Shown here in pieces: positions 23,201 to 36,500 of a DNA stretch of 64,000 nt (position 1 is its first letter; each line of letters opens with the position of its first letter). The position numbers and the translations under genes were made by a program. The notes under the pieces are model-generated. The model worked only from the letters and a program-made list of their open reading frames with translations. It did no database searches and was not told the DNA's origin. Location: contig CM069877.1 of NCBI GenBank assembly GCA_036172665.1, forward strand, positions 25,073,001-25,137,000. Reading direction: 5' to 3'. This DNA comes from Prosopocoilus inquinatus. Taxonomy: Eukaryota; Arthropoda; Insecta; Coleoptera; Lucanidae.

Positions 23201-25300
23201 CAGGATAGATAAGTAAGGATCGATTAGATACATCACAGGAACAACGCTAATACGTGTTGCTTCGTTCAAAACTATTTCCAGCTTCTGCTGCGTCCGAACA
23301 TTTCGTATCTCACGTCAGAGTTACTGGAGTCCATCGTAACGTCAAATAACATGATAGATAAGTAAGGATCGATTAGATACATCACAGGAATAACGCTAAT
23401 ACGTGTTGTTTCGTTCAAAACTATTTCCAGCTTCTGCTGCGTCCGAGAACTTCGTATCTCACATCAGAGTTACTGGAGTCCGTCGAAACGTCAAATATCA
23501 TGATAGATAGTAAAGATCGATTAGATACATCACAGGAACAACGCTAATACTTGTTCTTTTGTTAAAAATTATTTCCAGCTTCTGCTGTGTCCATGAACTT
23601 CGTATCCCAGATCAGAGTTACTGGAGTCCGTCGGAACGTCAAATAACATGATAGGTAGTAAAGATCGATTAGATACATCACAGGAACAACGCTAATACGT
23701 GTTGTTTCGTTCAAAACTATTTCCAGCTTCAGCTGCTTCCGAGAACTTTGTATTTCGCATCAGCGTTACTTTAGTCCGTTGAAACGTCAAATAACATGAT
23801 AGATAAGTAACGATCGATTAGATACATCACAGGAACAACGCTAGTACGTGTTGTTTCGTTCAAAACTATTTTCAGCTTCTACTGCGTCCGAAAACATCGT
23901 ATCCCACATCAGAGTTACTGGAGTCCATCGTAATGTCAAATAACATGATAGATAAGTAAGGATCGATTAGATACATCACAGGAACAACGCTAATACTTGT
24001 TCTTTTGTTAAAAATTATTTCCAGCTTCTGCTGTGTCCATGAACTTCGTATCCCAGATCAGAGTTACTGGAGTCCGTCGGAACGTCAAATAACATGATAG
24101 GTAGTAAAGATCGATTAGATACATCACAGGAACAACGCTAATACGTGTTGCTTCGTTCAAAACTATTTCGCGTTCGAGAACTTCGTATCTCACCTCAGAG
24201 TTACTGGAGTCCGTCGGAACGTCAAATAACATGATAGTAAAGATCGATTAGATACATCACAGGAACAACGCTAATACCTGTTCTTTTGTTCAAAACTACT
24301 TCCAGCTTCTGCTGCGTTCGAGAACTTCGTATCTCACATCAGAGATACTGGAGTCCGTCGAAACGTCAAATAACATGATTGATAGTAAAGATCGCTTAGA
24401 TACATCACAGGAACAACGCTAATACTTGTTCTTTTGTTTAAAACTATTTCCAGCTTCTGCTGTGTCCATGAACTTCGTATCCCAGATCAGAGTTACTGGA
24501 GTCCGTCAGAACGTCAAATAACATGATAGGTAGTAAAGATCGATTAGATACATCACAGGAACAACGCTAATACTTGTTGTTTCGTTCAAAACTCTTTCCA
24601 GCTTCTGCTGTGTCCGAGAACTTCGTATCCCACATCAGAGTTACTGGAGTCCGTCGAAACGTCAAATAACATGACAGATAGTAAAGATCGAGTAGATACA
24701 TCACAGGAACAACGCTAATACTTGTTCTTTTGTTCAAAACTACTTCCAGGTTCTGCTGCGTTCGAGAACTTCGTATCTCACATCAGAGTTACTGGAGTCC
24801 GTCGAAACGTCAAATATCATGATAGATAGTAAAGATCGATTAGATACATCACAGGAACAACGCTAATACTTGTTCTTTTGTTAAAAATTATTTCCAGCTT
24901 CTGCTGTGTCCATGAACTTCGTATCCCAGATCAGAGTTACTGGAGTCCGTCGGAACGTCAAATAACATGATAGGTAGTAAAGATCGATTAGATACATCAC
25001 AGGAACAACGCTAATACGTGTTGTTTCGTTCAAAACTATTTCCAGCTTCAGCTGCTTCCGAGAACTTTGTATTTCGCATCAGCGTTACTTTAGTCCGTTG
25101 AAACGTCAAATAACATGATAGATAAGTAACGATCGATTAGATACATCACAGGAACAACGCTAGTACGTGTTGTTTCGTTCAAAACTATTTTCAGCTTCTA
25201 CTGCGTCCGAAAACATCGTATCCCACATCAGAGTTACTGGAGTCCATCGTAATGTCAAATAACATGATAGATAAGTAAGGATCGATTAGATACATCACAG
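23200..25300. repeat. Mosaic A/B transition zone
   Basis: Within about 2 kb, A-type (GATAGTAAAGATCG) and B-type (GATAAGTAAGGATCG) segments alternate several times, with some switches inside single monomers. A mixed block containing TTAAAAATTATTTCC and GTCCATGAACTTCG is repeated at offset 1319 (23561 and 24880), so the chimeric arrangement was itself amplified. One monomer at about 24169 has lost 11 bp (CTATTTCGCGTTCGAG). Confidence 0.85.
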
Positions 25301-27349
25301 GAACAACGCTAATACGTGGTGTTTCGTTCAAAACTATTTCCAGCTTCTGCTGCGTCCGAGAACTTCGTCTCTCACATCAGAGTTACTAGGTTTCGTTGAA
25401 ACGTCAAATAACATAGTAGATAAGTAAGGATCGATTAGAAACATCACAGGAACAACGCCAATACGTGTTGTTTCGTTCAAAACTATTTCCAGTTTCTGCT
25501 GCGTCCGAGAACTTCATATCTCACATCAGCGTTACTGGAGTCCGTTGAAACGTCAAATAACATAGTAGATAAGTAAGGATCGATTAGATACATCACAGGA
25601 ACAACGCTAATACGTGTTATTTCGTTCAAAACTATTTCCAGCTTCTGCTGCGTCCGAACACTTCGTATCTCACATCAGAGTTACTGGAGTCCATCGTAAC
25701 GTCAAATAACATGATAGATAAGTAAGGATCGATTAGATACATCACAGGAACAGCGCTAATACGTATTGTTTCGTTCAATACTATTTCCAGCTTCTGCTGC
25801 GTCCGAGAACATCGTATCTCACATCAGCGTTACTGGAGTCCGTTGAAACGTCAAATAACATAGTAGATAAGTAAGGATCGATTAGATACATCACAGGAAC
25901 AACGCTAATACGTGTTGTTTCGTTCAAAACTATTTTCAGCTTCAGCTGCTTCCGAGAACTTTGTATTTCGCATCAGCGTTACTTTAGTCCGTTGAAACGT
26001 CAAATAACATGATAGATAAGTAACGATCGATTAGATACATCACAGGAACAACGCTAATACGTGTTGTTTCGTTCAAAACTATTTCCAGCTTCTGCTGAGT
26101 CCGAGAAATTCGTATCTGACATCAGAGTTACTGGAGTCCATCGTAACGTCAAATAACATGATAGATAAGTAAGGATCGATTAGATACATCACAGGAACAG
26201 CGCTAATACGTGTTTTTCGTTCAATACTATTTCCAGCTTCTGCTGCGTCCGAGAACATCGTATCTCACATCAGCGTTACTGGAGTCCGTTGAAACGTCAA
26301 ATAACATGGTAGATAAGTAAGGATCGATTAGATACATCACAGCAACAACGCTAATACGTGTTATTTCGTTCAAAACTATTTCCAGCTTCTGCTCCGTCCG
26401 AACACTTCGTATCTCACATCAGAGTTACTGGAGTCCATCGTAACGTCAAATAACATAGTAGATAAGTAAAGATCGATTAGATACATCACTGGAACAACGC
26501 TAATACCTGTTATCTCGTTCAAAACTATTTCCAGCTTCTGCTGAGTCCGAGAACTTCGTATCTCACATCAGAGTTACTGGAGTCCATCGTAACGTCAAAT
26601 AACATGATAGATAAGTAAGGATCGATTAGATACATCACAGGAACAGCGCTAATACGAGTTGTTTCGTTCAATACTATTTCCAGCTTCTGCTGCGTCCGAG
26701 AACATCATATCTCACATCAGCGTTACTGGAGTCCGTTGAAACGTCAAATAACATGGTAGATAAGTAAGGATCGATTAGACACATCACAGGAACAGCGCTA
26801 ATACGTGTTGTTTCGTTCAAAACTATTTCCAGCTTCTGCAGCGTCCGAAAACATCGTATCCCACATCAGAGTTACTGGAGTCCATCGTAACGTCAAATAA
26901 CATGATAGATAAGTAATTATCGATTAGATACATCACAGGAATAACGCTAATACGTGTTGTTTCGTTCAAAACTATTTCCAGCTTCTGCTGCGTCCGAGAA
27001 CTTCGTATCTCACATCAGAGTTACTAGGTTTCGTTGAAACGTCAAATAACATAGTAGATAAGTAAGGATCGATTAGAAACATCACAGGAACAACGCTAAT
27101 ACGTGTTATTTCGTTCAAAACTATTTCCAGCTTCTGCTGCGTCCGAACACTTCGTATCTCACATCAGAGTTACTGGAGTCCATCGTAACGTCAAATAACA
27201 TGATAGATAAGTAAGGATCGATTAGATACATCACAGGAATAACGCTAATACGTGTTGTTTCGTTCAAAACTATTTCCAGCTTCTGCTGCGTCCGAGAACT
27301 TCGTATCTCACATCAGAGTTACTAGGTTTCGTTGAAACGTCAAATAACA

Positions 27350-30300
27350 TAGTAGATAAGTAAGGATCGATTAGATACATCACAGGAACAGCGCTAATAC
27401 GTATTGTTTCGTTCAATACTATTTCCAGCTTCTGCTGCGTCCGAGAACATCGTATCTCACATAAGCGTTACTGGAGTCCGTTGAAACGTCAAATAACATA
27501 GTAGATAAGTAAGGATCGATTAGATACATCACAGGAACAACGCTAATACGTGTTGTTTCGTTCAAAACTATTTCCAGCTTCAGCTGCTTCCGAGAACTTT
27601 GTATTTCGCATCAGCGTTACTTTAGTCCGTTGAAACGTCAAATAACATGATAGATAAGTAACGATCGATTAGATACATCACAGGAACAACGCTAATACGT
27701 GTTGTTTCGTTCAAAACTATTTCCAGCTTCTGCTGAGTCCGAGAAATTCGTATCTCACATCAGAGTTACTGGAGTCCATCGTAACGTCAAATAACATGAT
27801 AGATAAGTAAGGATCGATTAGATACGTCACAGGAACAGCGCTAATACGTGTTTTTCGTTCAATACTATTTCCAGCTTCTGCTGCGTCCGAGAACATCGTA
27901 TCTCACATCAGCGTTACTGGAGTCCGTTGAAACGTCAAATAACATGGTAGATAAGTAAGGATCGATCAGATACATCACAGCAACAACGCTAATACGTGTT
28001 ATTTCGTTCAAAACTATTTCCAGCTTCTGCTCCGTCCGAACACTTCGTATCTCACATCAGAGTTACTGGAGTCCATCGTGACGTCAAATAACATAGTAGA
28101 TAAGTAAAGATCGATTAGATACATCACAGGAACAACGCTAATACGTGTTGTTTCGTTCAAAACTATTTCCAGCTTCTGCTGAGTCCGAGAAATTCGTATC
28201 TCACATCAGAGTTACTGGAGTCCATCGTAACGTCAAATAACATGATAGGTAAGTAAGGATCGATTAGATACATCACAGGAACAGCGCTAATACGTGTTTT
28301 TCGTTCAAATACTATTTCCAGCTTCTGCTGCGTCCGAGAACATCGTATCTCACATCAGCGTTACTGGAGTCCGTTGAAACGTCAAATAACATGGTAGATA
28401 AGTAAGGATCGATTAGATACATCACAGCAACAACGCTAATACGTGTTATTTCGTTCAAAACTATTTCCAGCTTCTGCTCCGTCCGAACACTTCGTATCTC
28501 ACATCAGAGTTACTGGAGTCCATCGTAACGTCAAATAACATAGTAGATAAGTAAAGATCGATTAGATACATCACTGGAACAACGCTAATACCTGTTATCT
28601 CGTTCAAAACTATTTCCAGCTTCTGCTGAGTCCGAGAACTTCGTATCTCACATCAGAGTTACTGGAGTCCATCGTAACGTCAAATAACATGATAGATAAG
28701 TAAGGATCGATTAGATACATCACAGGAACAGCGCTAATACGTGTTGTTTCGTTCAATACTATTTCCAGCTTCTGCTGCGTCCGAGAACATCATATCTCAC
28801 ATCAGCGTTACTGGAGTCCGTTGAAACGTCAAATAACATGGTAGATAAGTAAGGATCGATTAGACACATCACAGGAACAGCGCTAATACGTGTTGTTTCG
28901 TTCAAAACTATTTCCAGCTTCTGCAGCGTCCGAAAACATCGTATCCCACATCAGAGTTACTGGAGTCCATCGTAACGTCAAATAACATGATAGATAAGTA
29001 AGGATCGATTAGATACATCACAGGAACAACGCTAATACGTGTTGTTTCGTTCAAAACTATTTCCAGCTTCTGCTGCGTCCGAGAACTTCGTATCTCACAT
29101 CAGAGTTACTAGGTTTCGTTGAAACGTCAAATAACATAGTAGATAAGTAAGGATCGATTAGAAACATCACAGGAACAACGCTAATACGTGTTATTTCGTT
29201 CAAAACTATTTCCAGCTTCTGCTGCGTCCGAACACTTCGTATCTCACATCAGAGTTACTGGAGTCCATCGTAACGTCAAATAACATGATAGATAAGTAAG
29301 GATCGATTAGATACATCACAGGAACAGCGCTAATACGTATTGTTTCGTTCAATACTATTTCCAGCTTCTGCTGCGTCCGAGAACATCGTATCTCACATCA
29401 GCGTTACTGGAGTCCGTTGAAACGTCAAATAACATAGTAGATAAGTAAGGATCGATTAGATACATCACAGGAACAACGCTAATACGTGTTGTTTCGTTCA
29501 AAACTATTTCCAGCTTCAGCTGCTTCCGAGAACTTTGTATTTCGCATCAGCGTTACTTTAGTCCGTTGAAACGTCAAATAACATGATAGATAAGTAACGA
29601 TCGATTAGATACATCACAGGAACAACGCTAGTACGTGTTGTTTCGTTCAAAACTATTTCCAGCTTCTGCTGAGTCCGAGAAATTCGTATCTCACATCAGA
29701 GTTACTGGAGTCCATCGTAACGTCAAATAACATGATAGATAAGTAAGGATCGATTAGATACGTCACAGGAACAGCGCTAATACGTGTTTTTCGTTCAATA
29801 CTATTTCCAGCTTCTGCTGCGTCCGAGAACATCGTATCTCACATCAGCGTTACTGGAGTCCGTTGAAACGTCAAATAACATGGTAGATAAGTAAGGATCG
29901 ATTAGATACATCACAGCAACAACGCTAATACGTGTTATTTCGTTCAAAACTATTTCCAGCTTCTGCTCCGTCCGAACACTTCGTATCTCACATCAGAGTT
30001 ACTGGAGTCCATCGTAACGTCAAATAACATAGTAGATAAGTAAAGATCGATTAGATACATCACTGGAACAACGCTAATACCTGTTATTTCGTTCAAAACT
30101 ATTTCCAGCTTCTGCTGAGTCCGAGAACTTCGTATCTCACATCAGAGTTACTGGAGTCCATCGTAACGTCAAATAACATGATAGATAAGTAAGGATCGAT
30201 TAGATACATCACAGGAACAGCGCTAATACGTGTTGTTTCGTTCAATACTATTTCCAGCTTCTGCTGCGTCCGAGAACATCATATCTCACATCAGCGTTAC

Positions 30301-33300
30301 TGGAGTCCGTTGAAACGTCAAATAACATGGTAGATAAGTAAGGATCGATTAGACACATCACAGGAACAGCGCTAATACGTGTTGTTTCGTTCAAAACTAT
30401 TTCCAGCTTCTGCAGCGTCCGAAAACATCGTATCCCACATCAGAGTTACTGGAGTCCATCGTAACGTCAAATAACATGATAGATAAGTAAGGATCGATTA
30501 GATACATCACAGGAATAACGCTAATACGTGTTGTTTCGTTCAAAACTATTTCCAGCTTCTGCTGCGTCCGAGAACTTCGTATCTCACATCAGAGTTACTA
30601 GGTTTCGTTGAAACGTCAAATAACATAGTAGATAAGTAAGGATCGATTAGAAACATCACAGGAACAACGCTAATACGTGTTATTTCGTTCAAAACTATTT
30701 CCAGCTTCTGCTGCGTCCGAACACTTCGTATCTCACATCAGAGTTACTGGAGTCCATCGTAACGTCAAATAACATGATAGATAAGTAAGGATCGATTAGA
30801 TACATCACAGGAACAGCGCTAATACGTATTGTTTCGTTCAATACTATTTCCAGCTTCTGCTGCGTCCGAGAACATCGTATCTCACATAAGCGTTACTGGA
30901 GTCCGTTGAAACGTCAAATAACATAGTAGATAAGTAAGGATCGATTAGATACATCACAGGAACAACGCTAATACGTGTTGTTTCGTTCAAAACTATTTCC
31001 AGCTTCAGCTGCTTCCGAGAACTTTGTATTTCGCATCAGCGTTACTTTAGTCCGTTGAAACGTCAAATAACATGATAGATAAGTAACGATCGATTAGATA
31101 CATCACAGGAACAACGCTAATACGTGTTGTTTCGTTCAAAACTATTTCCAGCTTCTGCTGAGTCCGAGAAATTCGTATCTCACATCAGAGTTACTGGAGT
31201 CCATCGTAACGTCAAATAACATGATAGATAAGTAAGGATCGATTAGATACGTCACAGGAACAGCGCTAATACGTGTTTTTCGTTCAATACTATTTCCAGC
31301 TTCTGCTGCGTCCGAGAACATCGTATCTCACATCAGCGTTACTGGAGTCCGTTGAAACGTCAAATAACATGGTAGATAAGTAAGGATCGATTAGATACAT
31401 CACAGCAACAACGCTAATACGTGTTATTTCGTTCAAAACTATTTCCAGCTTCTGCTCCGTCCGAACACTTCGTATCTCACATCAGAGTTACTGGAGTCCA
31501 TCGTAACGTCAAATAACATAGTAGATAAGTAAAGATCGATTAGATACATCACAGGAACAACGCTAATACGTGTTGTTTCGTTCAAAACTATTTCCAGCTT
31601 CTGCTGAGTCCGAGAAATTCGTATCTCACATCAGAGTTACTGGAGTCCATCGTAACGTCAAATAACATGATAGATAAGTAAGGATCGATTAGATACATCA
31701 CAGGAACAGCGCTAATACGTGTTTTTCGTTCAAATACTATTTCCAGCTTCTGCTGCGTCCGAGAACATCGTATCTCACATCAGCGTTACTGGAGTCCGTT
31801 GAAACGTCAAATAACATGGTAGATAAGTAAGGATCGATTAGATACATCACAGCAACAACGCTAATACGTGTTATTTCGTTCAAAACTATTTCCAGCTTCT
31901 GCTCCGTCCGAACACTTCGTATCTCACATCAGAGTTACTGGAGTCCATCGTAACGTCAAATAACATAGTAGATAAGTAAAGATCGATTAGATACATCACT
32001 GGAACAACGCTAATACCTGTTATCTCGTTCAAAACTATTTCCAGCTTCTGCTGAGTCCGAGAACTTCGTATCTCACATCAGAGTTACTGGAGTCCATCGT
32101 AACGTCAAATAACATGATAGATAAGTAAGGATCGATTAGATACATCACAGGAACAGCGCTAATACGTGTTGTTTCGTTCAATACTATTTCCAGCTTCTGC
32201 TGCGTCCGAGAACATCATATCTCACATCAGCGTTACTGGAGTCCGTTGAAACGTCAAATAACATGGTAGATAAGTAAGGATCGATTAGACACATCACAGG
32301 AACAGCGCTAATACGTGTTGTTTCGTTCAAAACTATTTCCAGCTTCTGCAGCGTCCGAAAACATCGTATCCCACATCAGAGTTACTGGAGTCCATCGTAA
32401 CGTCAAATAACATGATAGATAAGTAAGGATCGATTAGATACATCACAGGAACAACGCTAATACGTGTTGTTTCGTTCAAAACTATTTCCAGCTTCTGCTG
32501 CGTCCGAGAACTTCGTATCTCACATCAGAGTTACTAGGTTTCGTTGAAACGTCAAATAACATAGTAGATAAGTAAGGATCGATTAGAAACATCACAGGAA
32601 CAACGCTAATACGTGTTATTTCGTTCAAAACTATTTCCAGCTTCTGCTGCGTCCGAACACTTCGTATCTCACATCAGAGTTACTGGAGTCCATCGTAACG
32701 TCAAATAACATGATAGATAAGTAAGGATCGATTAGATACATCACAGGAACAGCGCTAATACGTATTGTTTCGTTCAATACTATTTCCAGCTTCTGCTGCA
32801 TCCGAGAACATCGTATCTCACATCAGCGTTACTGGAGTCCGTTGAAACGTCAAATAACATAGTAGATAAGTAAGGATCGATTAGATACATCACAGGAACA
32901 ACGCTAATTCGTGTTGTTTCGTTCAAAACTATTTCCAGCTTCAGCTGCTTCCGAGAACTTTGTATTTCGCATCAGCGTTACTTTAGTCCGTTGAAACGTC
33001 AAATAACATGATAGATAAGTAACGATCGATTAGATACATCACAGGAACAACGCTAGTACGTGTTGTTTCGTTCAAAACTATTTCCAGCTTCTGCTGAGTC
33101 CGAGAAATTCGTATCTCACATCAGAGTTACTGGAGTCCATCGTAACGTCAAATAACATGATAGATAAGTAAGGATCGATTAGATACGTCACAGGAACAGC
33201 GCTAATACGTGTTTTTCGTTCAATACTATTTCCAGCTTCTGCTGCGTCCGAGAACATCGTATCTCACATCAGCGTTACTGGAGTCCGTTGAAACGTCAAA

Positions 33301-33500
33301 TAACATGGTAGATAAGTAAGGATCGATTAGATACATCACAGCAACAACGCTAATACGTGTTATTTCGTTCAAAACTATTTCCAGCTTCTGCTCCGTCCGA
33401 ACACTTCGTATCTCACATCAGAGTTACTGGAGTCCATCGTAACGTCAAATAACATAGTAGATAAGTAAAGATCGATTAGATACATCACTGGAACAACGCT
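27350..33500. repeat. 23-monomer higher-order repeat, 3425 bp, with nested 10-mer
   Basis: The block TACGTGTTTTTCGTTCAAAT at 28291 recurs at 31716, the rare GCTAGTACG at about 29629 recurs at 33054, and CACATAAGCG near 27458 recurs near 30883, all at offset 3425. Within the unit the shortened ACGTGTTTTTCG marker is spaced 446 and 1490 bp, showing a nested 10-monomer duplication. The match fades outside about 27350-33500. Confidence 0.8.
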
Positions 33501-36500
33501 AATACGTGTTGTTTCGTTCAAAACTATTTCCAGTTTCTGCTGAGTCCGAGAACTTCGTATCTCACATCAGAGTTACTGGAGTCCATCGTAACGTCAAATA
33601 ACATGATAGATAAGTAAGGATCGATTAGATACATCACAGGAACAGCGCTAATACGTGTTGTTTCGTTCAATAATATTTCCAGCTTCTGCTGCGTCCGAGA
33701 ACATCGTATCTCACATCAGCGTTACTGGAGTCCGTTGAAACGTCAAATAACATGGTAGATAAGTAAGGATCGATTAGATACATCACAGGAACAACGCTAA
33801 TGCGTGTTGTTTCATTTAAAACTGTTTCCAGCTCCCGCTGCGTCCAAAAACTTCGTATCTGACATCAGAGTTACTGGAGTCCGTTGAAACGTCAAATAAC
33901 ATAGTAGATAAGTAAGGATCGATTAGATACATCACAGGAACAACGCTAGTACGTTTTGTTTCGTTCAAAACTATTTCCAGCCCCTGTTGAATTCGAGAAC
34001 TTCTTATCTCACATCAGCGTTACTGGAGTCCGTTGAAACGTCAAATAACATAGTCGATAAGTAAGGATCGATTAGATATATCACAGGAACAACGCTAATA
34101 CGTGTTGTTTCGTTCAAAACTATTTCCAGCTTCAGCTGCTTCCGAGAACTTTGTATCTCGCATCAGCGTTACTTTAGTCCGTTGAAACGTCAAATAACAT
34201 GATAGATAAGTAAGGATCGATTAGATACATCACAGGAACAACGCTAATACGTGTTGTTTCGTTCAATACTATTTACCAGCTTCTGCTGCGTCCGAGAACA
34301 TCGTATCTCACATCAGCGTTACTGGAATCCGTTGAAACGTCAAATAACATGGTAAATAAGTAAGGATAGATTAGACACATCACAGGAACAGCGCTAATAC
34401 GTGCTGTTTCGTTCAAAACTATTTCCAGCTTCTACTGCGTCCGAAAACATCGTATCCCACATCAGAGTTACTGGAGTCCATCGTAACGTCAAATAACATG
34501 ATAGATAAGTAACGATCGATTAGATACATCACAGGAACAACGCCAATACGTGTTGTTTCGTTCAAAACTATTTCCAGTTTCTGCTGCGTCCGAGAACTTC
34601 ATATCTCACATCAGCGTTACTTGAGTGCGTTGAAACGTCAAATAACATGATAGATAAGTAAGGATCGATTAGATACATCACAGGAACAACGCCAATACGT
34701 GTTGTTTCGTTCAAAACTATTTCCAGCTTCTGCTGCGTCCGAGAACATCGTATCTTACATCAGCGTTACTGGAGTCCGTTGAAACGTCAAATAACATGAT
34801 AGATAAGTAAGGATCGATTAGGTACATCACAGGAACAACGCTAATACGTGTTGTTTCGTTCAAAACTATTTCCAGCCCCTGTTGAGACCGAGAACTTCGT
34901 ATCTCACATCAGCGTTACTGGAGTCCGTTGAAACGTCAAATAACATAGTAGATAAGTAAGGATCGATTAGATACATCACCGGAACAACGCTAATGCGTGT
35001 TGTTTCGTTTAAAACTATTTCCAGCTTCTGCTGCGTCCGAAAACTTCGTATCTCACATCAGAGTTACTGGAGTCCGTTGAAACGTCAAATAACATAGTAG
35101 ATAAGTAAGGATCGATTAGATACTTCACAGGAACAACGCTAATACGTGTTGTTTCGTTCAAAACTATTTCCAGCCCCTGTTGAGTTCGAGAACTTCGTAT
35201 CTCACATCAGCGTTACTGGAGTCCGTTGAAACGTCAAATAACATAATAGATAAGTAAGGATCGATTCGATACATCACAGGAACAACGCTAATACGTGTTG
35301 TTTCGTTCAAAACTATTTCCAGCTTCTGCTGCGTCCGAGAACTTCCTATCTCTCATCAGCGTTACTGGAGTCCGTTGAAACGTCAAATAACATAATAGAT
35401 AAGTAAGGATCGATTCGATACATCACAGGAACAACGCTAATAAGTGTTGTTTCGTTCAAAACTATTTCCAGCTTCTGCTGCGTCCGAAAACTTTGTATCT
35501 CACGTCAGAGTTACCGGAGTCCATCCAAACGTCAAATAACATGATAGATGAGTAAGGACCGATTAGATACATCACAGGAACAACGCTAATGCGTGTTGTT
35601 TCATTTAAAACTATTTCCAGCTCCCGCTGCGTCCAAAAACTTCGTATCTGACATCAGAGTTACTAGAGTCCATCGAAACGTCAAATAACATGATAGATAA
35701 GTAAGGATCCATTAGATACAGTACAGGAACAACGCTAATGCGTGTTGCTTCGTTTAAAAGTATTTCCAGCTTCAGCTGCGTCCGAGAACTTCGTATCTCA
35801 CATCAAAGTTACTGGAGTCCATCGAAACGCCAAATAACATGATAGATGAGTAAGGATCGATTAGATACATCACAGGAACAACGCTAATGCGTGTTGTTTC
35901 GTTTAAAACTATTTCCAGCTCCTGCTGCGTCCAAAAACTTCGTATCACACATCAGAGTTACTAGAGTCCATCGAAAAGTCAAATAACATGATAGATGAGT
36001 AAGGATCGATTAGGTACATCACAGCAACAACGCTAATACGTGTTATTTCGTTCAAAACTATTTCCAGCTTCTGCTGCGTCCGAACACTTCGTATCTCACA
36101 TCAGAATTACTGGAGTCCATCGTAACGTCAAATAACATAGTAGATAAGTAAAGATCGATTAGATACATCACTGGAACAACGCTAATACCTGTTATCTCCT
36201 TCAAAACTATTTCCAGCCCCTGTTGAGTTCGAGAACTTCGTATCTCACATCAGCGTTACTGGAGTCCGTTGAAACGTCAAATAACATAGTAGATAAGTAA
36301 AGATCGATTAGATACATCACAGGAACAACGCTAATACGTGTTATTTCGTTCAAAAGTATTTCCAGCTTCTGCTGCGTCCGAACACTTCGTATCTCACATC
36401 AGAGTTACTGGAGTCCATCGTAACGTCAAATAACATGATAGATAAGTAAGGATCGATTAGATACATCACAGGAACAGCGCTAATACGTATTGTTTCGTTC

